IMG/VR virus record: IMGVR_UViG_3300027985_000604
Location: 1-23,055 of that record
Reading direction: 5' to 3' (one strand)
DNA length: 23,055 nucleotides
Source: a virus
Part shown: one piece after another, positions 15,823-22,021 of the stretch
Layout of the letters: every line of letters starts with the position of its first letter
How positions within the stretch are numbered: the first letter of the stretch is position 1
The notes under the pieces: model-generated
What the model was told of the DNA's origin: nothing
What the model saw: the letters and a program-made list of their open reading frames with translations, nothing else
Database searches by the model: none
Program-made: the position numbers and the translations under genes

Positions 15823-16484
15823 CAGACCGACAGCTCCCCTTGCCGCGTCCCGAGCGCGATCACCGCGCCCGGCCGCGAGAACAGCGCCTCGATCTTCTGG
15901 CGCACCTCGTCGCGGGTCTGGTCACAGCGCATCTTCAGCTTCTCGACCTGGTCGGGCGAGATCGAGAACTCCATCTCGGCGAAGTCCGGAAGCGTCTCCA
16001 TTGCCGAGCCGAAGGTGATGAGGATGTCGTCGAGCGCCGCGCGCATCCGGTCGGCCCGCACCAGATCGCCGCGCTGTTCGGCCACGCGGTTGCGGTGATA
16101 CTCCGCCTCGGACCACTTGCGCAGTTCGTCGGCGGTCAGCGCGGCCTCTTCCTCCGCCTGGTCGTCGTCGAGGTTGCGGAAGGCAAGCGCCGCCTGTGCC
16201 GCCAGATGGTCGCCCCGCGCCTTCGTCGCCTGCAGCCGCTCCTCACGGTTCTGCCGCCAAGCATAGCACTGGCGCAGCGAGAACTCGTAAGAGACTCCGT
16301 TCTGCCCGCCCGACAGGACCGGCATGCCAAGGCTCACCCACTTGGTGATCGTGTTCTCGGACACGCTGAAAGCGCGCGCGAGCTGCACCCGGTTGAGCGG
16401 CGTGCCGTCATCATCCACCCCATCCGGCAACGGATAGCGCGCAAGATCGAGCACGCTCCCGTCGTCGAGCGTGATGGTGTTCAT
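15822..16484 (-). CDS. Terminase small subunit (Nu1-like)
   Basis: The 220-aa product has a winged helix-turn-helix near residues 31-55 (NRVQLARAFSVSENTITKWV, then SLGMPVL), with a following hydrophobic-basic segment CYAWRQ that resembles the Nu1/MerR-like DNA-recognition domain. The middle is a charged helical coil (about 80-140, rich in Glu, Arg and Ala) likely to mediate oligomer assembly. The C-terminus probably contacts the large subunit. It overlaps the large subunit gene by one base. In lambda the homologue binds cosB, which lies upstream of its own gene; the 150-bp gap upstream here is the natural place to look for cos. Confidence 0.88.
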   Translation of the reverse strand: MNTITLDDGSVLDLARYPLPDGVDDDGTPLNRVQLARAFSVSENTITKWVSLGMPVLSGGQNGVSYEFSLRQCYAWRQNREERLQATKARGDHLAAQAALAFRNLDDDQAEEEAALTADELRKWSEAEYHRNRVAEQRGDLVRADRMRAALDDILITFGSAMETLPDFAEMEFSISPDQVEKLKMRCDQTRDEVRQKIEALFSRPGAVIALGTRQGELSV

Positions 16485-16634
16485 GGATCATCCCCAGCAA
16501 TAACAACAACAACCCCAACACCAACAGGTGATTGAAGTTGCTCAGAAAAATGAAACAGGGTGCGAATTACCCGTGCGACGAGGTTGCCCGGGAAGGACCC
16601 GGGCGGGCGGGGCTGCGTGGTCGGGCCCTTTGTC
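16485..16634. other. 150-bp non-coding gap before terminase; candidate cos region
   Basis: No gene is seen. Next to the terminase start is an AAC-rich low-complexity stretch (about 16500-16526). At 16586-16604 there is a perfect 7-bp inverted repeat, GCCCGGG and CCCGGGC around AAGGA, followed by a GC-rich block. In lambda, cos lies just upstream of the small terminase gene, so this gap is the best candidate here. The sequence alone does not prove it. Confidence 0.35.
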
Positions 16635-17351
16635 CTAGCCGAGCCGCTTGTAGAACATCTTGCTCAGCGCCCGGGACAGATGCCCCTGCAGCCGCGCCTC
16701 GAAGATCGCCATAGCTTCCTCGTGGAAGCCAAGCCGTGGCGCATAGCTCGGCACATTCGCCGTGATGATCGCGACGATGCCAATATTGCCCGAGGCGTCC
16801 TTGCGGTAGATCCCCGGATAGAGACCCGATTGCGGCACGAAATAAGTCGCGCGTTTGCGCTTGCGCCCGCGCAGGGTCGAGCGCGCCGTGGCGTTCGCGG
16901 CATAGTCGCGCTGGATCTTCAGTGCCGACATCACCTGATTACGCTCGCCCGTCGACCAGTTGCCATGGGCATCGAGCCGCGCCTCGTCTGCCGGGATCAC
17001 TGCCGCGATCACGCCCTCATAGGCCAGCGCCCGCTGCATCTGTTGTTCGAACCCGGTCTGCCGCCGCGCGCCGCCCTCTTCTTCGACCTTCAGATAGTCC
17101 CGCGCCGCCCGCGTCGGGCGTTCCATCACCGTGGCCGTCAGATCGTCGGCACGCGCCTTCTGCACATAGAAGGCGTTCTCAGTGAACTTCGTGGGCCGGT
17201 CGAACACGACCGTCATCCGGTCCCGGATGTGATCGTTCGCCTCTTGCGCCGTGTCGTTGAGCGCCCAGGCCGCCGCGATGCGAAGATCGCGATCCGCCAT
17301 CACCTTGATCGCAGAAACGAAGCCCGAGACGTCCAGAGCACTGTCGGCCAT
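16635..17351 (-). CDS. Putative minor tail protein Z-like, first gene of the late operon
   Basis: The 238-aa product contains RIAAAWALNDTAQEANDHIR (about residues 28-47) followed by a FTENAFYVQKA segment, similar in pattern to lambda gpZ-type tail completion proteins with their ALN.TA helix. A basic RGRKRKRATYFVP stretch and a SYAPRLGFHEEAMAIFEARL C-terminus follow. The match is by eye and moderate. In lambda, Z lies after the head genes, so its place before terminase is unusual. The ATG at 17351 is preceded by GAGG five bases upstream; an in-frame GTG at 17357 would add two residues. It is the first gene after the candidate late promoter and terminator. Confidence 0.5.
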   Translation of the reverse strand: MADSALDVSGFVSAIKVMADRDLRIAAAWALNDTAQEANDHIRDRMTVVFDRPTKFTENAFYVQKARADDLTATVMERPTRAARDYLKVEEEGGARRQTGFEQQMQRALAYEGVIAAVIPADEARLDAHGNWSTGERNQVMSALKIQRDYAANATARSTLRGRKRKRATYFVPQSGLYPGIYRKDASGNIGIVAIITANVPSYAPRLGFHEEAMAIFEARLQGHLSRALSKMFYKRLG

Positions 17352-17363
17352 CTCCACCTCGCA

Positions 17364-17401
17364 GAAATAGAAACGCCCGGTCGGGTAGTTCCCGCCGGGC
17401 G
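17364..17401 (-). terminator. Intrinsic terminator at the head of the late operon (tR'-like)
   Basis: The arms CGCCCGGTCGGG and CCCGCCGGGCG form an 11-bp stem with one bulged T and loop TAGTT; on the minus strand it is followed by TTTCTATTTC. It stands between the Q-position gene and the first late gene and about 15 bases downstream of a predicted start of transcription, as in lambda tR'. Confidence 0.65.
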
Positions 17402-17422
17402 CTCGTGTAGATCATGGCAAAA

Positions 17423-17451
17423 GATATGGCGCCGCGTGGTCTAAGCGTCAA
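17423..17451 (-). promoter_or_regulatory. Candidate late promoter (pR'-like)
   Basis: On the minus strand TTGACG (17451-17446) is followed after 17 bases by CATATC (17428-17423). The -35 hexamer is almost consensus, the -10 is weak. A transcript starting near 17416 would meet the terminator after about 40-50 bases. The strong -35 in a gap just before the late genes supports a real promoter. Confidence 0.55.
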
Positions 17452-17466
17452 TCCCCTTTTTGCAGA

Positions 17467-18312
17467 TCAGCCACCATAGCCCTGCATCCGGTCGAGCGAC
17501 GCCCCGAGAGCATCGCGCAACATGTCCAGGCGACAGCCTTGCTTCGACCAGCCGTGCGCCGTCAGCACAGCCCCAAGATCCATGTCTTCCAGGCAAACCG
17601 CATCCACCAGCCGCCGGTCGAGGATGACCGAAGCCCCTGCCCCGCGCGCACTCGGGCGTACCCGGCGCACCACCATCGCCGCCCCGTCGCCAATCCGCCG
17701 CCGCAAGACCGCGATCTTGCGAGCCTCATCGAGCCGAAGATCCGTCACATCGACGCCACGGCCAGAACCGCCCGTCCGTCCCTCGAGGCTAGACAGCTTG
17801 ATCGCCCCCGCCTCGTGCCGCTCGACCAGCGTCCGGTAAAACCGCGCGACAGCGATCTGACCGGGCGTGAAGGGCGCGGGCTTCTTCGCAGCGCCCGCCC
17901 GCGCTTCCATCCTGTCGAACACATCCGCCGCGCACACCGCCTTGCGCGGTTGCACCTCGCCCGGGCCCTGATATCCCGTATCCTCGATCGTGTTGCGCGT
18001 ACCGGGCCGGACCTGCCGCATCGTGAACACCCGACACGCACCGCGCGCCGGCGCCGCCGGGATCTCGGGGCCGCAGGCCTCGGGGGGCGCGGCGCGGGAC
18101 AGGATATAGGCCTGCGACAGCGCCTGCATCTCGCCCAAGGTGTGCGGGCGCACGGCCCCGTCCCGCTCGGCCCAGACCAGCACCCGGCCCCAGGCGCGGC
18201 CCAGTTCCAGATCGAGCGGATGGAAGCCCGCAAGATCCGCCCCGCCCAGCACCGCCGCCAGAACCTCGACCGCCGGGCGGCGGCGGGCGTGAACAGCTGC
18301 CAGCCCCATCAT
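17467..18312 (-). CDS. Unknown protein in the lambda Q position (possible late regulator)
   Basis: The 281-aa product begins MMGLAAVHARRRPAVEVLAA. It has a Pro/Ala-rich middle, a FTPGQIAVARFYRTLVERHE helix (about 150-170) and a basic C-terminal part with ARKIAVLRRRIGDG, then RRLVDAVCLEDMDL and an ending of LDRMQGYGG. I recognise no named family. It is the last gene of the early operon and is followed directly by a candidate promoter and terminator and then the late genes, the place where lambdoid phages encode the Q antiterminator. A role in switching on the late operon is therefore a reasonable hypothesis. The ATG at 18312 overlaps the upstream stop by four bases (ATGA). Confidence 0.6.
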   Translation of the reverse strand: MMGLAAVHARRRPAVEVLAAVLGGADLAGFHPLDLELGRAWGRVLVWAERDGAVRPHTLGEMQALSQAYILSRAAPPEACGPEIPAAPARGACRVFTMRQVRPGTRNTIEDTGYQGPGEVQPRKAVCAADVFDRMEARAGAAKKPAPFTPGQIAVARFYRTLVERHEAGAIKLSSLEGRTGGSGRGVDVTDLRLDEARKIAVLRRRIGDGAAMVVRRVRPSARGAGASVILDRRLVDAVCLEDMDLGAVLTAHGWSKQGCRLDMLRDALGASLDRMQGYGG

Positions 18313-18887
18313 GCCACCTCGCCCGCAAGCGCTGCGATCTCGTGGCATTTGGCCAGCGCGGCCTGCCGCCGGGCGTGCCAGGCGCGGTCATCGGCGTGCA
18401 GCTCCTGCCCCGCCGCCAGCCGTTCTTCGAGCACGATCATCCGCCGCCGCGCCTCATCCGCCGCAGCCCGGATCTGCGAGGCGGCGAAACCGCCCGGGAA
18501 CTGCCGCACCCGGCGCAGGTTGCCCAGGAGTTCCGGCGCCCAGCCCTCGGCCAGCGCCTCGCGCCCGATCCGGCTGGCAAACACCGCCCGCATCAGCGGC
18601 GAGACGCTTTCCTCGGGCGGCTGGATCATCGCGGCCCAATCGAGGATCTTGTTGCCGATCGGCAGCCGGTCGCGGTCCTTGCCCGCCGGGTTGGCCGCCA
18701 CCTGTTCTTCGAGCGCCGCCAGATTGGCCGGGCTCATATAGGCCAGCCGGGCGCACAGATCCGCCACCATCGCCTCGAACTGCGCCCGCGTCAGGCTCGC
18801 AGGCCGCGCCAGCCCCCGCCGTTCCAGCGGTTCGATCAGGATCTCGCGCACCCGTTTCTCGGCCATCTTCTGCTCTGTGCTGTCCAT
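18309..18887 (-). CDS. Unknown early protein downstream of the putative origin
   Basis: The 192-aa product begins MDSTEQKMAEKRVREILIEP and is mostly helical and charged, with a LTRAQFEAMVADLCARLAYM segment (about 32-51) and a C-terminal coiled region (about 140-185, rich in Ala, Arg and Glu). No family is recognised and no catalytic motif is visible. It follows the origin-like gap and precedes the Q-position gene. By position it could be the partner of the DUF1376-like protein in replication, comparable to lambda P after O, but nothing in the sequence proves that. The start is well supported: AAGGAG lies nine bases before the ATG at 18887. Confidence 0.65.
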   Translation of the reverse strand: MDSTEQKMAEKRVREILIEPLERRGLARPASLTRAQFEAMVADLCARLAYMSPANLAALEEQVAANPAGKDRDRLPIGNKILDWAAMIQPPEESVSPLMRAVFASRIGREALAEGWAPELLGNLRRVRQFPGGFAASQIRAAADEARRRMIVLEERLAAGQELHADDRAWHARRQAALAKCHEIAALAGEVA

Positions 18888-18920
18888 CGCCTCTGTCTCC
18901 TTTTCTTCGCAAATCCCGAC

Positions 18921-18929
18921 TTATCCACA
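18921..18929 (+). other. Perfect DnaA box
   Basis: TTATCCACA matches the consensus high-affinity DnaA box exactly, and TTATCCACAG lies in the non-coding gap between two early genes. It is 75 bp from a cluster of short repeats and beside a pyrimidine-rich tract, the ingredients of a replication origin. Confidence 0.6.
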
Positions 18930-18956
18930 GGCGCCCCTCGGTCGATCGTCACGGTT

Positions 18957-19087
18957 GCGTCTGTCTGTTCTTGTCTTTTCTTGTCTCTTCTTCTCTACGC
19001 AGAACTGTCACACGACAGACGTGACTGTCCGCGGACTGTCCGTGACAGTCACAAACCGTCACGCGTGACACTCGCGGGACAGTCACG
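18957..19087. repeat. Pyrimidine tract plus GACTGTC/GACAGTC repeat cluster (origin candidate)
   Basis: From about 18957 to 18997 the plus strand is almost all T and C, with TTCTTGTC occurring twice and a near copy after it. From 19005 to 19087 the 7-mer GACTGTC occurs at 19023 and 19034 and its complement GACAGTC at 19044 and 19078, with near copies at 19004 and 19014. GTGACTGTC (19021-19029) and GACAGTCAC (19044-19052) form a 9-bp inverted repeat; GTCACGCGTGAC (19058-19069) is a perfect palindrome. This is iteron-like binding-site architecture. Together with the DnaA box it makes this gap the likely origin. An operator array for a phage regulator is the main alternative. Confidence 0.6.
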
Positions 19088-19094
19088 CCCCCGC

Positions 19095-19706
19095 CTAGAG
19101 CCACCTCTCGCGCCGCGCATGCAGCAGCGCCGCGCCATAGGATTGCCCGTCGCGCCGTCCGCGCACATGGGCGAGCATCCATTCATCCATGCGCTCGATC
19201 AGCATGTCGCTGGCCAGAACCGCGTCGGACAGCCCGAGCTTGCCCAAGCCCTCGCGCAGCCGCTCGCGCCGCTTGCGCACCGCCGCCGCTTCGCGCGACA
19301 TCTCGCGTGCCTCGCGCCGGTCGAGCGCATCGCGCACCTGTTCCAGCACCACCGGATGCATCAGCCGCACCTCATCCCCGCAACGGCAACGCCGCCACCC
19401 CCGGAACGGCCCGAACTCGGCCCGCCGCAGCTCCCCGATCCGCCGCCGCTCGACCCGCAGCATCACCGCGAGTTCATCGTCGTCGTCGGGCAAGGTGCCG
19501 ATCGGGCTTTCGGTCTGCGACATATCGAACAGCGCCCGCGCCATCCCCTGCGCCTCCCACGACGCCAGGCGGAAGGTGCGCGAGGACAGCCAGCGGTGAT
19601 GCCACCACTTCACGAAGGCATGCGCGTCGAGCCGTTCGTCGCGGCCGATCGGATATTCCTCGATCTCGTCCATCTGCACGAGCCTCGGCCTTGCCGGATC
19701 AATCAT
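19095..19706 (-). CDS. DUF1376-like putative replication protein
   Basis: The 203-aa product has a VKWWHHRWLSSRTFRLASWE segment (about 32-51), then a helix ending in GTLPDDDDELAVML (about 70-83). It continues with RRIGELRRAEFGPF and a HPVVLEQVRDAL, and a strongly basic helix (RKRRERLREGL). The order W.....L....F.L...E, then G.LPDDD..LA, then a regulator-like end is typical of DUF1376-type proteins, found in phage replication regions. It probably takes part in replication initiation; the origin-like repeats begin only a few bases after its stop, much as the lambda origin lies within or beside gene O. The ATG at 19706 overlaps the upstream stop by four bases. Confidence 0.65.
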   Translation of the reverse strand: MIDPARPRLVQMDEIEEYPIGRDERLDAHAFVKWWHHRWLSSRTFRLASWEAQGMARALFDMSQTESPIGTLPDDDDELAVMLRVERRRIGELRRAEFGPFRGWRRCRCGDEVRLMHPVVLEQVRDALDRREAREMSREAAAVRKRRERLREGLGKLGLSDAVLASDMLIERMDEWMLAHVRGRRDGQSYGAALLHARRERWL

Positions 19707-19927
19707 CTCACCCCCTCCTGAGCATCGGTTCCCCGCGCGCCCTGCCCTGCGGCCGTGTCGCCCACCTGCCCTGCCAGCATGTCGCGGATCTCGCGCACGC
19801 TCAGCGCGCCGTCCTCGCGCGGGAAGCGATGCGCCAGATACCCCGCCACCTCGGCCAGCCAATACCCGCAGGCGCGCAGCTCGCGCGCCAGATCCTGTTC
19901 TTCTGCTGTCCAGCGGCCCGTCATCAT
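19703..19927 (-). CDS. Small early protein with helix-turn-helix-like pattern
   Basis: The 74-aa product (MMTGRWTAEEQDLARELRAC, then WLAEVAGYLAHRFP, then ALSVREIRDML) reads as W..EE...A.ELR.cG..L.EVA.YL followed by a recognition-like helix, similar in layout to Myb/GcrA-like or homeodomain-like DNA-binding domains. The C-terminal 25 residues are Gly/Ala/Thr-rich and probably disordered. It may regulate early transcription or replication. The ATG at 19927 overlaps the previous stop (ATGA), and a second ATG follows directly. The DNA-binding reading is inference. Confidence 0.6.
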   Translation of the reverse strand: MMTGRWTAEEQDLARELRACGYWLAEVAGYLAHRFPREDGALSVREIRDMLAGQVGDTAAGQGARGTDAQEGVR

Positions 19928-20370
19928 AGACCACCCCCGAAGATCTGCGCCTCATAGCGCCCAAGGACGCCCGCGATCCGGCGCAGATCCCGCGCCGCTT
20001 TGCTGGTGTTCATAGCGCGCGCCAGAACCGGTCGGCTATCCGGCCCGTAAAGCGCACGGAGACCAAACTCGGACGGCCACAGTAGTACCTCAACATGAGA
20101 CATGGGCAGGCGCCTGACGGCCACGGGCGCCGCCACATCCACTAATCTGCGGGCATCCATTGCATCAGCAATGGCACGCGCCTGCGCCGCCATGCCACAC
20201 TCAATATGACCGCAAAAAAGAGCTCGCCCATCCCATGCGGAACCCGGCCACAGGCTGAACGTCACGCCGCCGTCGCGATGGTCGAAGATGCCGAAGCCAA
20301 GCGTGCCAAGCGGAAATCCAAGGCGATCATGCACGCGTGGGCGCGGAACGGAGGCAACCGGCGCGATCAT
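19924..20370 (-). CDS. Unknown early protein, 148 aa
   Basis: The product begins MIAPVASVPRPRVHDRLGFP and has a beta-rich first half (GFGIFDHRDGGVTFSLWPGS) with a CGHIECGMAAQARAIADAMD segment, then a helical C-terminus (AARDLRRIAGVLGRYEAQ). No family is recognised. Codon choice in the middle (20040-20330) uses more A/T-ending codons than its neighbours, so it may have been acquired separately. GGAGG lies seven bases before the ATG at 20370, and the start overlaps the upstream stop (ATGA), so it is very likely expressed. The neighbours are DNA-binding-like and replication-like proteins. Confidence 0.65.
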   Translation of the reverse strand: MIAPVASVPRPRVHDRLGFPLGTLGFGIFDHRDGGVTFSLWPGSAWDGRALFCGHIECGMAAQARAIADAMDARRLVDVAAPVAVRRLPMSHVEVLLWPSEFGLRALYGPDSRPVLARAMNTSKAARDLRRIAGVLGRYEAQIFGGGL

Positions 20371-20546
20371 GCCTGATCCTCCGCGTCTATCTCACGCAGA
20401 GCGGAACGCATCTGCGTCACCGTCACCGGGCTCACCCGCATGACGCGCACGATCTCTGCCTGCGACGATCCCTCGTCGAGCATGCGGCAGATTTGCAGAT
20501 CCCTCGAATCCAGATCCCCGTCACCTTTGCGGCGCTTGATGGCCAT
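20367..20546 (-). CDS. Small helix-turn-helix protein (sigma-4/LuxR-like fold)
   Basis: The 59-aa product is a single domain: LDSRDLQICRMLDEGSSQAE, then IVRVMRVSPVTVTQMRSAL. The pattern L..RDLQI...L..G.S..EI...M.VS..TV...R..L is that of LuxR or sigma region 4 DNA-binding motifs, with the recognition helix near SPVTVTQMRSAL. An acidic end (REIDAEDQA) follows. It probably binds DNA as a phage regulator or partner of a larger protein. The ATG at 20546 overlaps the DUF1937 stop by one base (TGATG), and its own stop overlaps the next start. Confidence 0.7.
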   Translation of the reverse strand: MAIKRRKGDGDLDSRDLQICRMLDEGSSQAEIVRVMRVSPVTVTQMRSALREIDAEDQA

Positions 20547-20995
20547 CACAGCGCCTCCCCGATCAGCACCGGAACCCGATGTGCGATCGCCCACTCGATC
20601 TCGGCACCCACACCGCGCGAGCGCGCCCACCCCAGCAACGGCGGCACATAGACCAAGCCGCAGGCCGAAAGCAGCGGCATGCACCAGGCGCTCCAGAAGG
20701 CCTGATCCAGCGGGTCCAGCGCGCGATCGGCATGGCACGCGTCCGTCGCCATCACGATAGGCGAAATCGCCGTCACACCGGCCCGCGCCAGCCGCCCGAT
20801 CTGGGCCGCGGCGACGACCGAGGCGCGCATCGAAAGGCCCCAATCCCAGGCGTCCGCCACCACGACCTCGCGGCTGTAGGGCGTGGCCAGATAAACTGCC
20901 CGCCCACCGCAGCGTGCGGCCACGTCATCGACTGTCGCGCCGATCAGCACGGCATCAGACCCGAACGCCCCCATCCAGTCCGGCCGATCCATCAT
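20546..20995 (-). CDS. DUF1937 protein (deoxyribosyltransferase-like)
   Basis: The 149-aa product carries the DUF1937 landmarks: VYLATPYS (about 34-41), SPIVMATDA (about 78-86), DQAFWSAWCMPLLSACGLVYV (about 97-117) and GWARSRGVGAEIEWA (122-136). These resemble the fold of nucleoside 2-deoxyribosyltransferases, in which a Glu in the last block acts as nucleophile; Glu132 would be the equivalent. The natural substrate of DUF1937 proteins is not established to my knowledge. A role in nucleotide recycling or modification for phage DNA synthesis is plausible. The ATG at 20995 overlaps the upstream stop by four bases (ATGA), with a run of G's four bases upstream. Confidence 0.85.
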   Translation of the reverse strand: MMDRPDWMGAFGSDAVLIGATVDDVAARCGGRAVYLATPYSREVVVADAWDWGLSMRASVVAAAQIGRLARAGVTAISPIVMATDACHADRALDPLDQAFWSAWCMPLLSACGLVYVPPLLGWARSRGVGAEIEWAIAHRVPVLIGEAL

Positions 20996-21339
20996 ACCGC
21001 CCCCCCATTTCTGCGGGCAGCCCGGTCCATGCGCTCGATCTCTGCGATCAAAAGCGCCGCAGCCTTGACCAGCATCCGGCGTGGCGCGCAGGGTTTCCAC
21101 CAGCGCGGCGACCATGGCCATGACCCGGACGGACGGACGAGCTCCGGGGTTACCTCTGGATGACGCCCACAGAACACCGCAGCCCGCAGGTATTCATCTG
21201 CGGCCTGAGACAGTTGAAATCCGACATGGTGGTCGTCGTGCGTGACCGAAAATCCCTCACGCGTGCTTTGGCCGCGACGCTCGTTCAGAATGTCCTGCTC
21301 TGCGGCGGTCAGTTGGTATCGCACCACGCTATCAGCCAT
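20992..21339 (-). CDS. Conserved phage protein of unknown function (WPW..WWKP motif)
   Basis: The 115-aa product contains EQDILNERRGQSTREGFSVT, then HDDHHVGFQLSQAADEYLRA, then SGSWPWSPRWWKP and finally a VKAAALLIAEIERMDRA helix. The order ERR.Q...EGF...HDD.H..GQL..AA..Y..., then WPW....WWKP, then ALI.AEIERLDR is a pattern I have seen in many small phage proteins of unknown role. The His/Asp cluster suggests metal binding (inference). The ATG at 21339 has GAGGG seven bases upstream, and its stop overlaps the DUF1937 start, so the two are coupled and may work in the same pathway. Confidence 0.8.
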   Translation of the reverse strand: MADSVVRYQLTAAEQDILNERRGQSTREGFSVTHDDHHVGFQLSQAADEYLRAAVFCGRHPEVTPELVRPSGSWPWSPRWWKPCAPRRMLVKAAALLIAEIERMDRAARRNGGAV

Positions 21340-21587
21340 CACAAAACCCTCACGGAAAAAACGGGCGAGACGCACCCCGCCAGAGATCCAACAGGAAGAC
21401 ACGCTTGACCCGGCGCGCGCGGGGTGGATGCACGGCGGCGCAGGGAGGAGAGAGGCGCCGCCGCGCCCATCCGGTGCGCAGCCCCATGCGCCACCAGATC
21501 GGAAGAAAAAACGGTGCGGCGGGCACGCAGCCCCACCGCACCGAGGCACCGCACCGCCGGGCAAGTGTGATCGGCGCGGGGAATCAT
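21339..21587 (-). CDS. Doubtful 82-aa frame across the early terminator
   Basis: This frame overlaps the upstream stop by four bases (ATGA at 21587) and the downstream start by one (TGATG at 21339), and GGAG lies seven bases before its ATG. These junctions look like those of real genes in this operon. Against it, its codon third positions are less GC-rich than those of neighbours, the product is Arg/Ala/Pro-rich with no recognisable fold, and a good intrinsic terminator lies inside it. The stretch may simply be a non-coding leader between the CII-like gene and the next gene. Confidence 0.35.
   Translation of the reverse strand: MIPRADHTCPAVRCLGAVGLRARRTVFSSDLVAHGAAHRMGAAAPLSSLRRRASTPRAPGQACLPVGSLAGCVSPVFSVRVL
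21506..21543 (-). terminator. Intrinsic terminator in the early operon
   Basis: On the minus strand an 8-bp stem (CGGTGCGG / CCGCACCG), with an inner GGGC/GCCC pairing in the 16-base loop, is followed at once by six U residues (TTTTTTC in DNA). It lies between the CII-like gene and the rest of the early operon and may limit early transcription until an antitermination event, like the lambda tR1 terminator. Confidence 0.65.
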
Positions 21588-22021
21588 GGGGTCTCTCCGG
21601 CTTCCAGCAGGCCGCGCGCCTGGAGGATCGCCGCAGCGGCCTCGTCCAGCTCGCGGATCGCCCGCGCCCGGTCCTCGGGCCGCGCACTGTCAAGCGCATG
21701 CAACAGCGCCCCCACCGCCTCGCCGACCTCGCGCGCCATCACGCCCGCCTGCACCGTCAGATTGGCCCCTCGCGGCGCCTCGGTCGCCCCGAACCGCCGC
21801 GCCAGGGCCTGCGTCACCGCATCGACGCCGAGCGCATCCTCGAAGGCCACCACATCGGCCACCGTCCATTCGAGCGAGCCGTCGCGCTTGCGCGAGATCG
21901 TGCCCTTCGACACCGGATCGCCCCACCGCGCCCCAACCGCAGCCGCAGCCCCCTCGACCCCGCCAAGCCGCTCGGACATCGCCCGCATATGCGCCCGAAC
22001 CGTCAGACGAACGTCATACAT
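21584..22021 (-). CDS. CII-like phage regulatory protein (CP76-like)
   Basis: The 145-aa product contains RLGGVEGAAAAVGARWGDPV, then SKGTISRKRDGSLEWTVADV and VAFEDALGVDAVTQALARRFG. The layout A..lG......S..TIS.K..g...wt..dv..fEdalG...v...LA resembles the CP76/CII regulator family of temperate phages, in which a helix-turn-helix is followed by a helical bundle. The C-terminal half (about 90-145) is a helical coil that could drive oligomerisation. It lies two genes after Cro, where lambda cII would be. The ATG at 22021 is chosen over an upstream frame extension because GGAGG lies six bases before it. Confidence 0.6.
   Translation of the reverse strand: MYDVRLTVRAHMRAMSERLGGVEGAAAAVGARWGDPVSKGTISRKRDGSLEWTVADVVAFEDALGVDAVTQALARRFGATEAPRGANLTVQAGVMAREVGEAVGALLHALDSARPEDRARAIRELDEAAAAILQARGLLEAGETP

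Noticed and set aside
16499-16526. AAC-rich triplet repeat resembling a short CRISPR or microsatellite
   Set aside because: Only a few imperfect triplets with no spacers or regular repeat units; treated as low-complexity sequence in a non-coding gap.
19005-19087. GACTGTC repeats as a CRISPR array
   Set aside because: Units are only 7-9 bp, in both orientations and with irregular short spacing, so they fit protein-binding sites rather than a CRISPR array.
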